DNA of 64,000 nt from UBA4416 sp038327195. GTDB lineage: Bacteria; Bacteroidota; Bacteroidia; B-17B0; Aurantibacillaceae. The notes under the pieces were generated by a model that saw only the letters and a program-made list of their open reading frames with translations, ran no database searches and was not told the DNA's origin. Below, one piece after another: positions 8,734-16,242 of this stretch; the stretch's first letter is position 1; each line of letters begins with the position of its first letter. The DNA lies in the NCBI GenBank assembly GCA_038327195.1, contig JBBQKU010000004.1, positions 1 to 64,000 on the forward strand. The letters run 5' to 3'. A program made the position numbers and the translations under genes.

Positions 8734-9726
8734 TTATTGGGCTATTATTTTTTTATGTATGGTTCCTTTTTCGGTTTCGATATTTAGGATATATAATCCC
8801 GAACTGATTGCTGACAAATGAAGTATAGGACCTTTGGAACTTTCAATATTATTTCCAGAGGGATTAACTAAAGTACATGATATAATTTTTTCAGGAGAAT
8901 AAATATGTAATGTTTCATTGCTGTTTATAGGATTTGGATAAACAATAATATTTTTTTCAAGACTTTGAATTTCACTAATACTAATGATGGTATTTTGGTG
9001 AATAACACCAATTGCATCTAAATCAAAACCAGAACTTCCGAAAGGAGTTGGCCAGGGTTCATTTACTTTATTATTATAACTGTCGCGTGTTGCATACATA
9101 TTGTCGATTGAACCAATTACATCAATAATCTTAACATGAGTGATGCTGTTTTTATTTAATAAAGGATTATTAGGAATATCACTTAAATCAAAAGGAGTCC
9201 CATAACCAGCTTTATATTTTCCTGCGAAATTGTTTATTTTAGTTGCGTCAGTATATCCAAATACAGACCCGAAGGATACAACTTGTATTGTTGTATCTAT
9301 TAATGAATGTGAAGGGAATCGAAAAAAATGTACGCCATCACTACTAACTTCTACAAACGCAAGTTCTAAAAACATGCCATCAAAACTATTTTCGAAAACA
9401 GCAAAATCATTTCCAATATCGTCTTTTATAGGAAAGGGAAATTTACATATAGCAATACCACCATCTCCTAAACTTACAACGCCATTGCTTTGTGAAACCC
9501 CAAACGCTAATGAACTATCTCCAACATTCGCAAACCCTAACCCAACATTTGAAATATCTTGATAACCTCTTGTGACTTCACAGTAATTTACCCAATTTAT
9601 AAAATCTGAACTATCTTTATAGATTGCTGTTGTTCCTAGCATTCCAGCAGGAGGCGCATAAAGCTGTGCTTGTGTTGAATTAATAATCAACAGAAAAAAA
9701 CAAATATTTAAAAATAATTTTTTCAT
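8734..9726 (-). CDS. Exported T9SS protein of a cobalamin-riboswitch operon
   Basis: 330 residues. A signal peptide (1-20, ending TQAQ) is followed by a beta-rich domain of about 225 residues with the blocks DFAVFENSFDG, AFVEVSSDGVHFF and GSSGFDLDAIGVIH, then a T9SS type A tail (YPNPINSNETLHIYS to HKKIIAQ). It is the second gene of an operon starting at 10080, 3 bases behind it, and downstream of a cobalamin riboswitch, so it should be made when B12 is scarce. By analogy with Bacteroides surface B12-binding proteins such as BtuG/BtuH, a role in capturing corrinoids at the cell surface is plausible, but I see no direct similarity to those and this is inference. Family name not known to me beyond 'cell surface protein'. 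Confidence 0.85.
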   Translation of the reverse strand: MKKLFLNICFFLLIINSTQAQLYAPPAGMLGTTAIYKDSSDFINWVNYCEVTRGYQDISNVGLGFANVGDSSLAFGVSQSNGVVSLGDGGIAICKFPFPIKDDIGNDFAVFENSFDGMFLELAFVEVSSDGVHFFRFPSHSLIDTTIQVVSFGSVFGYTDATKINNFAGKYKAGYGTPFDLSDIPNNPLLNKNSITHVKIIDVIGSIDNMYATRDSYNNKVNEPWPTPFGSSGFDLDAIGVIHQNTIISISEIQSLEKNIIVYPNPINSNETLHIYSPEKIISCTLVNPSGNNIESSKGPILHLSAISSGLYILNIETEKGTIHKKIIAQ

Positions 9727-9729
9727 TAT

Positions 9730-10080
9730 TTAATTTTTATTTCCATAAGCACAATGTCTGCAACCATTACCGCAACAGGAAGCTTTTAAATAATGGTATA
9801 ATTCGGTGAATACAAAAAGACCATTTTCTTTGTAAAAATGAACTCCTTCTTTTAAGTTTTGCGAATTTATTGATCCGCGTAAGTTGTGATTGTTATTTAC
9901 CAGAGACTCCAATTCGTTTAAGCAGTTTGCGCAAAGACAATTATAATTTGTTTCACTAATAAATGCGTTTGTGTTTTCAGAAAGGCTAATTCTATTGCAT
10001 TGACAATTTGAAATATCATTTACCTTGCACTCAAAAGGTACATCACAACGTTTGCAATATGTATTTTCGTTTTTATTCAT
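9730..10080 (-). CDS. Cysteine-rich CWC-like domain fused to DUF5522
   Basis: 116 residues with two Cys-rich modules. The N-terminal part (CKRCDVPFEC, NCQC, then NCLCANCLNEL) resembles the cysteine-rich CWC family. The C-terminal part (FYKENGLFVFTELYHYLKA followed by CCGNGCRHCAYG) is the DUF5522 signature. The many Cys suggest zinc or another metal. I chose the ATG at 10080; a TTG nine bases upstream is possible but less likely. It is the first gene after the cobalamin riboswitch and is followed after 3 bases by the exported T9SS protein gene, so it probably has a B12- or cobalt-related role, which is inferred only from context. No signal peptide. Confidence 0.85.
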   Translation of the reverse strand: MNKNENTYCKRCDVPFECKVNDISNCQCNRISLSENTNAFISETNYNCLCANCLNELESLVNNNHNLRGSINSQNLKEGVHFYKENGLFVFTELYHYLKASCCGNGCRHCAYGNKN

Positions 10081-10087
10081 AGTACAC

Positions 10088-10106
10088 AATCTTTTTCGCG
10101 AAGATT
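10088..10106 (-). promoter_or_regulatory. Small hairpin between cobalamin riboswitch and start codon
   Basis: AATCTT and AAGATT (10088-10093 and 10101-10106) form a 6-bp stem with a GC-containing loop, ending 7 bases upstream of the ATG at 10080. It lies just past the riboswitch aptamer, where an expression platform controlling translation start would be expected. Function is inferred. Confidence 0.35.
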
Positions 10107-10115
10107 ATCGTGTTT

Positions 10116-10280
10116 ACTATTTAGGCAGGTCTCCTGACTTATTCCTTTATTTTTGAACCTTCTCGTTAAACAGATTAACAATGGTATTTTCAAAAACGTT
10201 ACAGAACTTACAGTTGCGCGACAGTTGTAGAATTTAACTACATTCCCTTTTAATTTTGGGTTTAACCAAAAACCAATAGT
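10116..10280 (-). ncRNA. Cobalamin riboswitch
   Basis: Read on the minus strand, the region shows the hallmarks of the cobalamin (B12-box) aptamer in order: ACTATTGG (5' half of P1, pairing with CCTAAATAGT at the 3' end), GGTTTTTGGTT, AAAAGGGAA, CAACTGT followed by CGCAACTGTAAG, and finally AAGTCAGGAGACCTGCC, the highly conserved 3' B12 box. The aptamer ends about 36 bases upstream of the ATG of the CWC/DUF5522 gene and is oriented with it. Binding of adenosylcobalamin normally switches such operons off. The TonB-dependent receptor gene lies upstream of the riboswitch and is not controlled by it. Confidence 0.94.
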
Positions 10281-10341
10281 GTGGTAAATTTAAACATTAT
10301 ATATTAAATCTCAATAAAAATTTCAAAGCACATTCGCGTCT

Positions 10342-12714
10342 TTAAAATGTCAACCTGTATTGAGGAATTACAAAAAACTTTAACTGATAATCTGTTTTAA
10401 TTTTTTGCGTGTTCAGGTCGTATTGTTGCTGAAATATATTATTGTGTTTAGTAACGTTTTGTATGTCTACACTAATTTCATGCGTAAATCGTTTCGTGTT
10501 TATTTTATAAGAAGGCTTTACATCTAATCTAACATAAGGGTCGTATTGTGGTTGATATGCAACAGACCCATTTCTAATTTCTTCATTTGCTAATATGGAT
10601 GCTGGTAAATCTATTGGAACATATCGTTTACCTCCAGCATAAGTAAATTTAACGTCCAAAGCAAAAATATGCTTTTCTTTTATTTTAAATTCTTTTCCTG
10701 CCAAGGCATTAAAAACATAATTACCATTAAAGGCTGTGTTTCTAACAACACCATCACTTCCTTTGTATTTACTTTCAAATAGTGAAGCGGTAACTAAAAA
10801 ATAATAACCTTTACTATAAAATTTTTCGAATGTTAATTCAAATCCATAATTCTCTCCCGTACCATTACTTACTAAACTATCTAAATTTGGACTATTAAAA
10901 TCAGCTCCTAAGTTTGCAGCACTAAAATAATCGCTACGAGATTTTACTGGTATTTTATATAAATATTGATAATATAATTCAGTTTTAATTCTTACACTAT
11001 TAAAAAGATTTACATCATATGCTATAACTGCATGAGCCGCTTTTGTAAAATCTAAATTTCTGTTTGTTTCTTTTACATTTCCATTACCTAAGTTAGCAGT
11101 AGCAAAATAAATGTAAAGTGGTTGAACTTGGCTATGTAAACCAGCTCCAAAACTAACAGATTGTTTTTTATTGATTTCATACTTTAATCCTAATCTTGGT
11201 TCTGGCGATTTGGATTTATTGAGTAATAAATATTGGTACGTAAATCCTGTATTTAATGATAGTTTTTCACTAAAATGATGTTTCCATTGGATAAATCCCC
11301 GAGACAAAGATGTTTGTCCTTTGTAATTTCTTAAGGTTACAAAACCAGTACCATATGTATCTACACTGTCAACATAAGATGTATTATATAAATCTATATA
11401 TACACCTGCATTTATAAAGTTACGCGAATTTATTTTTTTGTTATAAGTGGTATTAGCGGTATAGCGAGTTGTATAGGATTCGTTTCTATATTCTGGTCTA
11501 ACGGTTTGTATGTTGGCACTTGTATCAACTCTATCTGAAGTAATGTAATTAGATTGACCAGTTATGCCGATATTGGTTTTTAAATAAGAAGTACCATTAA
11601 GTAAATAAGTGTGTGAAATACCACCTGCCCCAACATTCGATTTAAAGGAAGTGTTTCTGCCGCTATATCCGTATAAATTATTATCTTTTGATTGTTGACT
11701 TTGTAATAATTCAGCTTTGCTTAATCCTCCAATTCCCCAAACAGAAAATTTGCCAACCTTTTTTGTTGGCAAATCTATTTTAAAAGTAATATCTTGATAT
11801 TGTGGAACAGCGCTTCCTGTTCCAAAATCTAAACCAAGGTATTTAAAAACGGATAAAGTTGAGTAACGGTAATTTACCATATATGAAGCATTTTTTTTCT
11901 TTTTACTAAATGGTCCTTCAGTTCCAAGTTCAAAGCCATTAAAACCAACCATACCTAAAAATTCTCGTTTTTCATTATTCCCAGTTCTCATTTTTAAATC
12001 GAACACACCCGCAGTTGCATTTCCATAATCAGCTGGAAATGCACCAGTCAAGAAATCCGAATTATCTAAAGTATTATTATTTAAAATTGAAATTGGCCCA
12101 CCCGAAGAACCCATTGAGCCAAAGTGATTTGGATTCGGAATATCTAAACCATTTAATCGCCATAAAACACCAAGTGGAGAATTTCCTCTTACAATGATGT
12201 CATTTCTGCTATCATTTGCTCCACTCACACCGGCAAAATTTGCTGCCATACGTGCTGGGTCGCCTCTGCTTCCAGCATATCTGTTTGCCTCTTCTGTACT
12301 AAAAACTCTTGAACTTACAGTGGCCATTTTATTATTCGTTTTTGTTTTATCAACTTCAGCTGTTATCACTACTTCTTCGCCCTGCAACACACTTTCTTCT
12401 AACTCAATATTTAATACTGTTTCTTTACCACTTGTGAGTACAACGGTTTGTGCCTTTTCTTTATAACTGATGAATGATATTTTAATTTGTTTTCTTCCTA
12501 AAGGAACATGATCAATTCTAAATTTACCAAGTTCATTGGTAGAAACTACTACAAGTGGATCTGAATTTAAAATGCTTATGATTGCTCCCGGTAATGGGCT
12601 TTGGGTTTGTTTGTCGACAACAGTTCCCCTTATGGTTTGCGTTAATTCTTGAGCATAGTTTTGTATACACGTAAGCGTTAAAACAAATAAAAATATTTTT
12701 TTTAATTTAGGCAT
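10342..12714 (-). CDS. TonB-dependent receptor with N-terminal carboxypeptidase-like domain
   Basis: 790-residue outer-membrane receptor. Signal peptide 1-21 (ending NYAQE), a CarboxypepD_reg-like domain (TIRGTVVDKQTQSPLPGAIIS, about 27-110), then the plug (IIVRGNSPLGVLWRLNGLDI near 170-190, followed by the NAxAGVFDLKMR segment) and a 22-strand-type barrel ending in Phe (YRLTF), as expected for BAM recognition. It lacks a SusD partner, so it is not a SusC/SusD pair. Its ATG overlaps the end of yigZ by 8 bases, implying translational coupling. The cobalamin riboswitch operon lies directly downstream on the same strand, which might suggest a corrinoid link, but the receptor has no riboswitch of its own. 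The ligand is unknown. Confidence 0.93.
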   Translation of the reverse strand: MPKLKKIFLFVLTLTCIQNYAQELTQTIRGTVVDKQTQSPLPGAIISILNSDPLVVVSTNELGKFRIDHVPLGRKQIKISFISYKEKAQTVVLTSGKETVLNIELEESVLQGEEVVITAEVDKTKTNNKMATVSSRVFSTEEANRYAGSRGDPARMAANFAGVSGANDSRNDIIVRGNSPLGVLWRLNGLDIPNPNHFGSMGSSGGPISILNNNTLDNSDFLTGAFPADYGNATAGVFDLKMRTGNNEKREFLGMVGFNGFELGTEGPFSKKKKNASYMVNYRYSTLSVFKYLGLDFGTGSAVPQYQDITFKIDLPTKKVGKFSVWGIGGLSKAELLQSQQSKDNNLYGYSGRNTSFKSNVGAGGISHTYLLNGTSYLKTNIGITGQSNYITSDRVDTSANIQTVRPEYRNESYTTRYTANTTYNKKINSRNFINAGVYIDLYNTSYVDSVDTYGTGFVTLRNYKGQTSLSRGFIQWKHHFSEKLSLNTGFTYQYLLLNKSKSPEPRLGLKYEINKKQSVSFGAGLHSQVQPLYIYFATANLGNGNVKETNRNLDFTKAAHAVIAYDVNLFNSVRIKTELYYQYLYKIPVKSRSDYFSAANLGADFNSPNLDSLVSNGTGENYGFELTFEKFYSKGYYFLVTASLFESKYKGSDGVVRNTAFNGNYVFNALAGKEFKIKEKHIFALDVKFTYAGGKRYVPIDLPASILANEEIRNGSVAYQPQYDPYVRLDVKPSYKINTKRFTHEISVDIQNVTKHNNIFQQQYDLNTQKIKTDYQLKFFVIPQYRLTF

Positions 12715-13312
12715 ACTGTAATTTCAATTCATCTATTTTTTTTAATTTCTCTTCGCAAACTTCACTTTGAGATTTTCGAATACTAAAACTAATTTCACAA
12801 TCCGTATCAAATTGTTGTTGTTGGATTTGACAATCTAATTGTTTTAATAGTTTCATCACATCATTTAATTGTATGTAAGGAAATTTAATTTCGTATTTAA
12901 ACAGAATTTGTTTTTCAATTATCGATGCACTTTTTATGACTTCAGATGCTGAGGTTTTATAAGCATTTATTAGGCCACTTACACCTAACAACGTGCCTCC
13001 AAAATAACGAACAACCACAATTAATACATTGGTTAAATCATAAGATTGTAATTGACCTAATATTGGTTTTCCTGCAGTATAGGAAGGTTCGCCATCATCA
13101 TTGGCTCGTACGTTTTGTTTGTCTACCCCTAATATATAGGCATAGCAATGATGATTTGCTGTTGGGTGTTCTTTCTTTAAAACTAATAAACTTTCTTTTA
13201 CTTGTTTCTCAGTTTCTACGGGATATGCGTATGCAATAAATTTGCTTCCTTTATCCTTAAAGGTAATTTGTGAAGCAGATTCTATTGTAAAATATGTGTC
13301 GCTAAATAACAG
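12707..13312 (-). CDS. yigZ: YigZ/IMPACT family protein with a non-ATG start
   Basis: The reading frame between the TAA at 13346-13348 and the TAG/TAA-type stop at 12707 encodes a complete YigZ-type protein: DTYFTIES, KDKGSKFIAYAYPV, HPTANHHCYAY, ANDDGEPSYTAGKPIL and VVVRYFGGTLLGVSGL, then the C-terminal DUF1949-like domain. The whole upstream part contains no ATG, GTG or TTG before the GTG at 13018, and that GTG falls in the middle of the conserved core, so it cannot be the true start. The most likely start is CTG at 13312, giving about 201 residues beginning (M)LFSDTYFT, in line with the family. The biochemical role of YigZ is unclear; the eukaryotic relative IMPACT affects translation control. 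It overlaps the receptor gene by 8 bases. Confidence 0.85.
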   Translation of the reverse strand: MLFSDTYFTIESASQITFKDKGSKFIAYAYPVETEKQVKESLLVLKKEHPTANHHCYAYILGVDKQNVRANDDGEPSYTAGKPILGQLQSYDLTNVLIVVVRYFGGTLLGVSGLINAYKTSASEVIKSASIIEKQILFKYEIKFPYIQLNDVMKLLKQLDCQIQQQQFDTDCEISFSIRKSQSEVCEEKLKKIDELKLQYA

Positions 13313-13356
13313 GGATTTAGTATTTTGAAAATTAGTTTCTGTGATTTAGCAATTTA

Positions 13357-13824
13357 CTATTGTGGCAAATGTTTATTTATTAAACATGGAAAACGATATG
13401 CGCACGCAGGATAAGTTAAGTTATTTACAACTGTAATACTTTTTGCTACAGTTATAACTAAATCAGATTTTGCCCATTCTACGGCTATACAATCCATTTT
13501 AATATTGCTTTCTGGTTCACCGTATGGAATTTGTTTATAATATTTCCAAGGCTCAAAAAAATTGTATTTCCCTTGAGGCAATTTTGTTTTTAAGCAACCA
13601 TTTTTATCCGTCGTTATTGTGTCAACCTTGTTGTTTTCCGAAATATAAATTAATTTTTTGTTAGCATAAGGTGTTGCAATTTTTAATTTTGCTTCCATTT
13701 CAGGCGTTGGACGAGCGCCTCCGCAATACGGAATAAATTGTGCTATTTTTACACATACTTTTTTTGTTTGAGAAAACCCAGTTGTAAAAGAAAGGATTGC
13801 TAGTGCTAAGATTATTTTTTTCAT
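13357..13824 (-). CDS. Small secreted or periplasmic hypothetical protein
   Basis: 155 residues, not recognised. A clear signal peptide (1-18, MKKIILALAILSFTTGFS) is followed by a short Cys-containing domain with six Cys (for example VKIAQFIPYCGGARP and TYPACAYRFPC), which may form disulfides in the periplasm. The central segment (DTITTDKNGCLKTKLPQGKY) resembles the loop of a small carboxypeptidase-regulatory or CnaB-like beta sandwich, so a structural or binding role is possible. It starts 8 bases after the SDR gene on the same strand and may be co-transcribed with it. Confidence 0.7.
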   Translation of the reverse strand: MKKIILALAILSFTTGFSQTKKVCVKIAQFIPYCGGARPTPEMEAKLKIATPYANKKLIYISENNKVDTITTDKNGCLKTKLPQGKYNFFEPWKYYKQIPYGEPESNIKMDCIAVEWAKSDLVITVAKSITVVNNLTYPACAYRFPCLINKHLPQ

Positions 13825-13832
13825 AATATTTT

Positions 13833-14516
13833 TTAAGGAGTTGATAATGATACTGGTAAAATTTTTCCGTTATAGTAGTGATGACCTTTAGTTGTAAAAT
13901 CAAAAATATATTCAGCCATTTGAAGTGGTTTAATAGGAGCTTCGTAACCAGGAAAAGCTTCAGCTAGCATTTCTGTTTGAACAGCGCCTAGCGCTAAACA
14001 ATTTACAGTTATGTTTTTATCTTTAAATTCTTCTGCCATACATTCAGTTAATCCAACAACAGCTGCTTTAGACGAACTATACGAAGAAAGTCCTGCAAAC
14101 TTTACACTGCCCTGAAAACCACCAATACTACTGATGTTTACCACATGTGCTTTTGTTTTTTTACCTAATACGCTTAATAATTGTTGTGATAAATAAAATG
14201 GTGCAAATACATTTACCTGATATGTTTTTTCTAAATCGGAATAAAGTATATCTTCGAAAGGCTTGTTTACCAATGTTCCTGCATTGTTTATTACAAAATC
14301 AATCGTTTGGTATTTTTCTTTAATGGCAAACACCGCTTTATCGATACTTATTTTAGAACTTAAATCAGTTGCGATAATTTGTAATTTTGAATTCGATAAT
14401 GCTTCAAGTGTTTCCGTATGTCTTGTTAATGCAACTACATCATAATTTGCATTTAAAAACAACTTAGTGAGTTCAAAGCCAATTCCTCTGCTTGCTCCAG
14501 TTATAATAACGGTCAT
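13833..14516 (-). CDS. Short-chain dehydrogenase/reductase (SDR)
   Basis: 227-residue classical SDR. The NAD(P)-binding motif TGASRGIGFEL is at residues 6-16, NNAG at about 77-80, the catalytic Ser in NISSIGG near 130 and the YSSSK active-site motif near 148-152. The arginine after the first glycine of TGASRG is common in NADP(H)-preferring members. At 227 residues it is a little short but complete. It begins 12 bases after mqnC and could be co-transcribed, yet no menaquinone step calls for it. The substrate cannot be predicted. Confidence 0.92.
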   Translation of the reverse strand: MTVIITGASRGIGFELTKLFLNANYDVVALTRHTETLEALSNSKLQIIATDLSSKISIDKAVFAIKEKYQTIDFVINNAGTLVNKPFEDILYSDLEKTYQVNVFAPFYLSQQLLSVLGKKTKAHVVNISSIGGFQGSVKFAGLSSYSSSKAAVVGLTECMAEEFKDKNITVNCLALGAVQTEMLAEAFPGYEAPIKPLQMAEYIFDFTTKGHHYYNGKILPVSLSTP

Positions 14517-14528
14517 GTGCTTTGCTTT

Positions 14529-15656
14529 TTAATAATTTATTATTTGTTCTGTAATTTCTTTTGGAACCGATCTTTCTTCGTATTGCTGTGTTCTTAATTG
14601 TGGTTCAAAGCCTGCTTCAGTTATTGCATCCTGAATTGTTTTATAAGTAAAACGATGTGGCGCACCAGCAACACTTACTACATTTTCTTCAATCATAATG
14701 CTTCCAAAATCATTGGCGCCAGCGTGCAAACAAATTTGTGCAGTTTGTTTTCCTACAGTTAACCAAGAGGCTTGTATGTTTTCAATGTTTGGCAACATAA
14801 TTCTACTGAGTGCTAACATACGAATGTATTCATCATCACTCACATTATTTGTAATTCCTTTTACGCGTTTTAATAAAGTGCCATCATCTTGAAAAGGCCA
14901 AGGAATAAAGGCTAAGAATCCTTTTGCTTCTTTTGGTTTTTCTTCTTGCACATCACGTATCCAAACTAAGTGTTCAAAGCGTTCGTAAATGGTTTCTACG
15001 TGGCCAAACATCATAGTAGCTGATGTTGTTATGTTTAATTGGTGACAAGCACGCATTACATCTAACCATTCTCTGCCCGTACATTTCCCTTTAGATATTA
15101 AACGACGTACACGATCATTTAAAATTTCTGCACCTGCGCCTGGCAAGCTATCCATGCCAGCTTCAAGCAATGCTTTTAAAACTTCAGTATGTGTCGATTT
15201 TTCTAACTTAGTTATATGTGCAATTTCTGGTGGCCCAAGAGCGTGTAATTTTAAACTCGGATATAATGCTTTTAATTCTTTAAATAAATTGACATAATAA
15301 CTCAATCCTAAATCAGGATGATGACCACCTTGTAATAATAATTGCTCACCACCTAATTGAAAGGTCTCTTCAATTTTTTTCTTATAAGTTTCTATAGAAG
15401 TTACATAAGATTCGGGATGGCCAGGAATTCTGTAAAAATTACAAAACTTGCAATTTGCAATACAAACATTTGTTGTATTTACATTTCGGTCAATGATCCA
15501 AGTTACTTTATTAGAATTATTTTTTTTAATATTTCGTATTTCGTTAGCAACAAACATCAAGTTTGAAGTAGGTGCATTTTCGTATAAAAACACACCTTCT
15601 TCTATCGATAAAAATTCGAGATTAAGTGCGCGATTTAATAAGGATTGAACATTCAT
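14529..15656 (-). CDS. mqnC: Cyclic dehypoxanthinyl futalosine synthase (radical SAM)
   Basis: 375-residue radical SAM enzyme of the futalosine route to menaquinone; it cyclises dehypoxanthine futalosine. The [4Fe-4S] motif CIANCKFCNFYR is near residues 66-77. Other family blocks are LLQGGHHPDLGL, ALGPPEIAH, GMDSLPGAGAEIL, TTSATMMFGHVET, ANDFGSIMIEENVV and a C-terminal GFEPQLRTQQYE. Length and motif order match MqnC rather than MqnE, which lacks the H-H-P segment. The presence of mqnC argues that this organism makes menaquinone via futalosine instead of the classical MenF-MenD route. A TAnnTTTG-like site (reverse complement of CAAAAATA at 15678-15685) lies 22 bases upstream. Confidence 0.95.
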   Translation of the reverse strand: MNVQSLLNRALNLEFLSIEEGVFLYENAPTSNLMFVANEIRNIKKNNSNKVTWIIDRNVNTTNVCIANCKFCNFYRIPGHPESYVTSIETYKKKIEETFQLGGEQLLLQGGHHPDLGLSYYVNLFKELKALYPSLKLHALGPPEIAHITKLEKSTHTEVLKALLEAGMDSLPGAGAEILNDRVRRLISKGKCTGREWLDVMRACHQLNITTSATMMFGHVETIYERFEHLVWIRDVQEEKPKEAKGFLAFIPWPFQDDGTLLKRVKGITNNVSDDEYIRMLALSRIMLPNIENIQASWLTVGKQTAQICLHAGANDFGSIMIEENVVSVAGAPHRFTYKTIQDAITEAGFEPQLRTQQYEERSVPKEITEQIINY

Positions 15657-15812
15657 TTAGTATTCTTTATTATCTATCAAAAATAAGCATTTTATACTGA
15701 ATGAATAAATGTTTTAGCCCAATTATTTACTCTTCGGCATAATATCTTCTGAGCTTATTGTTTGGTGTTTTACTCTCATACTAATTAGTTTTTTAAGTTT
15801 TGTTTCTCATAT

Positions 15813-16064
15813 TATTTTGGGCTTGTCCTTTCAGGTCGACCTGTCCCGATTTTTCGGGAGGCTTACCGTTCAATCTTTTTTTCGTGCCTAAAAAAGGATT
15901 TCACATCAATCCCTCACGCAGGCTAAATTTGACATCAAAATTTAAAATTTCTATTGAACCGTAAACCGCAAGAGGGATGCAAGCGTAAAGCTTTTATAAA
16001 TGCTTGCATTTATAAAACTTGAAGCGACAGCCCGTTCTGGCTCCCGCCAGACTTGCCCAAAATA
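15813..16064 (+). repeat. Structured intergenic repeat, copy 1
   Basis: About 252 bp between the divergent genes mqnC and pbpC. The ends are a perfect 10-bp inverted repeat, TATTTTGGGC (15813-15822) and GCCCAAAATA (16055-16064). Inside, in order: a GGTCGACC-type palindrome and CCCGATTTTTCGGG hairpin, CAATCTTTT, AAAAAAGGATT, TCAATCCCTCACGC, GAACCGTAAACCGC, GAGGGATGCAAGCGTAAAGC, a 12-bp perfect hairpin (15992-16017), AGCGACAGCCC, and the hairpin CTGGCTCCCGCCAG. The same blocks recur in the same order and orientation in copy 2 near 36 kb. No reading frame is evident. The remainder of the 586-bp gap, 15657-15812 and 16065-16242, is AT-rich, with only promoter-like sites seen. Confidence 0.8.
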
Positions 16065-16225
16065 GTAATACCGAAAACACATTAGTAATAAACCAATTAC
16101 ATTTGTCTAAAAAACTATTGCATCGGCATTATACAGAAAACTGTTGGTCTGTTTTATAAATCGAATTGGCATAAAACTTAAATCATGATTGTATTATAAG
16201 AAAAGAACTTATTAATTTGTCTTTT

Positions 16226-16233
16226 TATCTTTA
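16226..16233 (+). promoter_or_regulatory. Possible -7 element upstream of pbpC
   Basis: TATCTTTA ends 9 bases before the GTG start, so the transcript would be almost leaderless. No TTTG at the expected upstream distance. It is the same -7 sequence as at 3150 and 5856. Confidence 0.3.
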
Positions 16234-16242
16234 ACTTTAACC

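Noticed and set aside
12194..12466. Rightward frames within the TonB-dependent receptor gene
   Set aside because: Antisense shadows; the receptor frame is fully supported.
13018..13018. GTG at 13018 as start of a short yigZ-like gene
   Set aside because: The conserved YigZ core continues in frame upstream of it, so this would truncate the domain.
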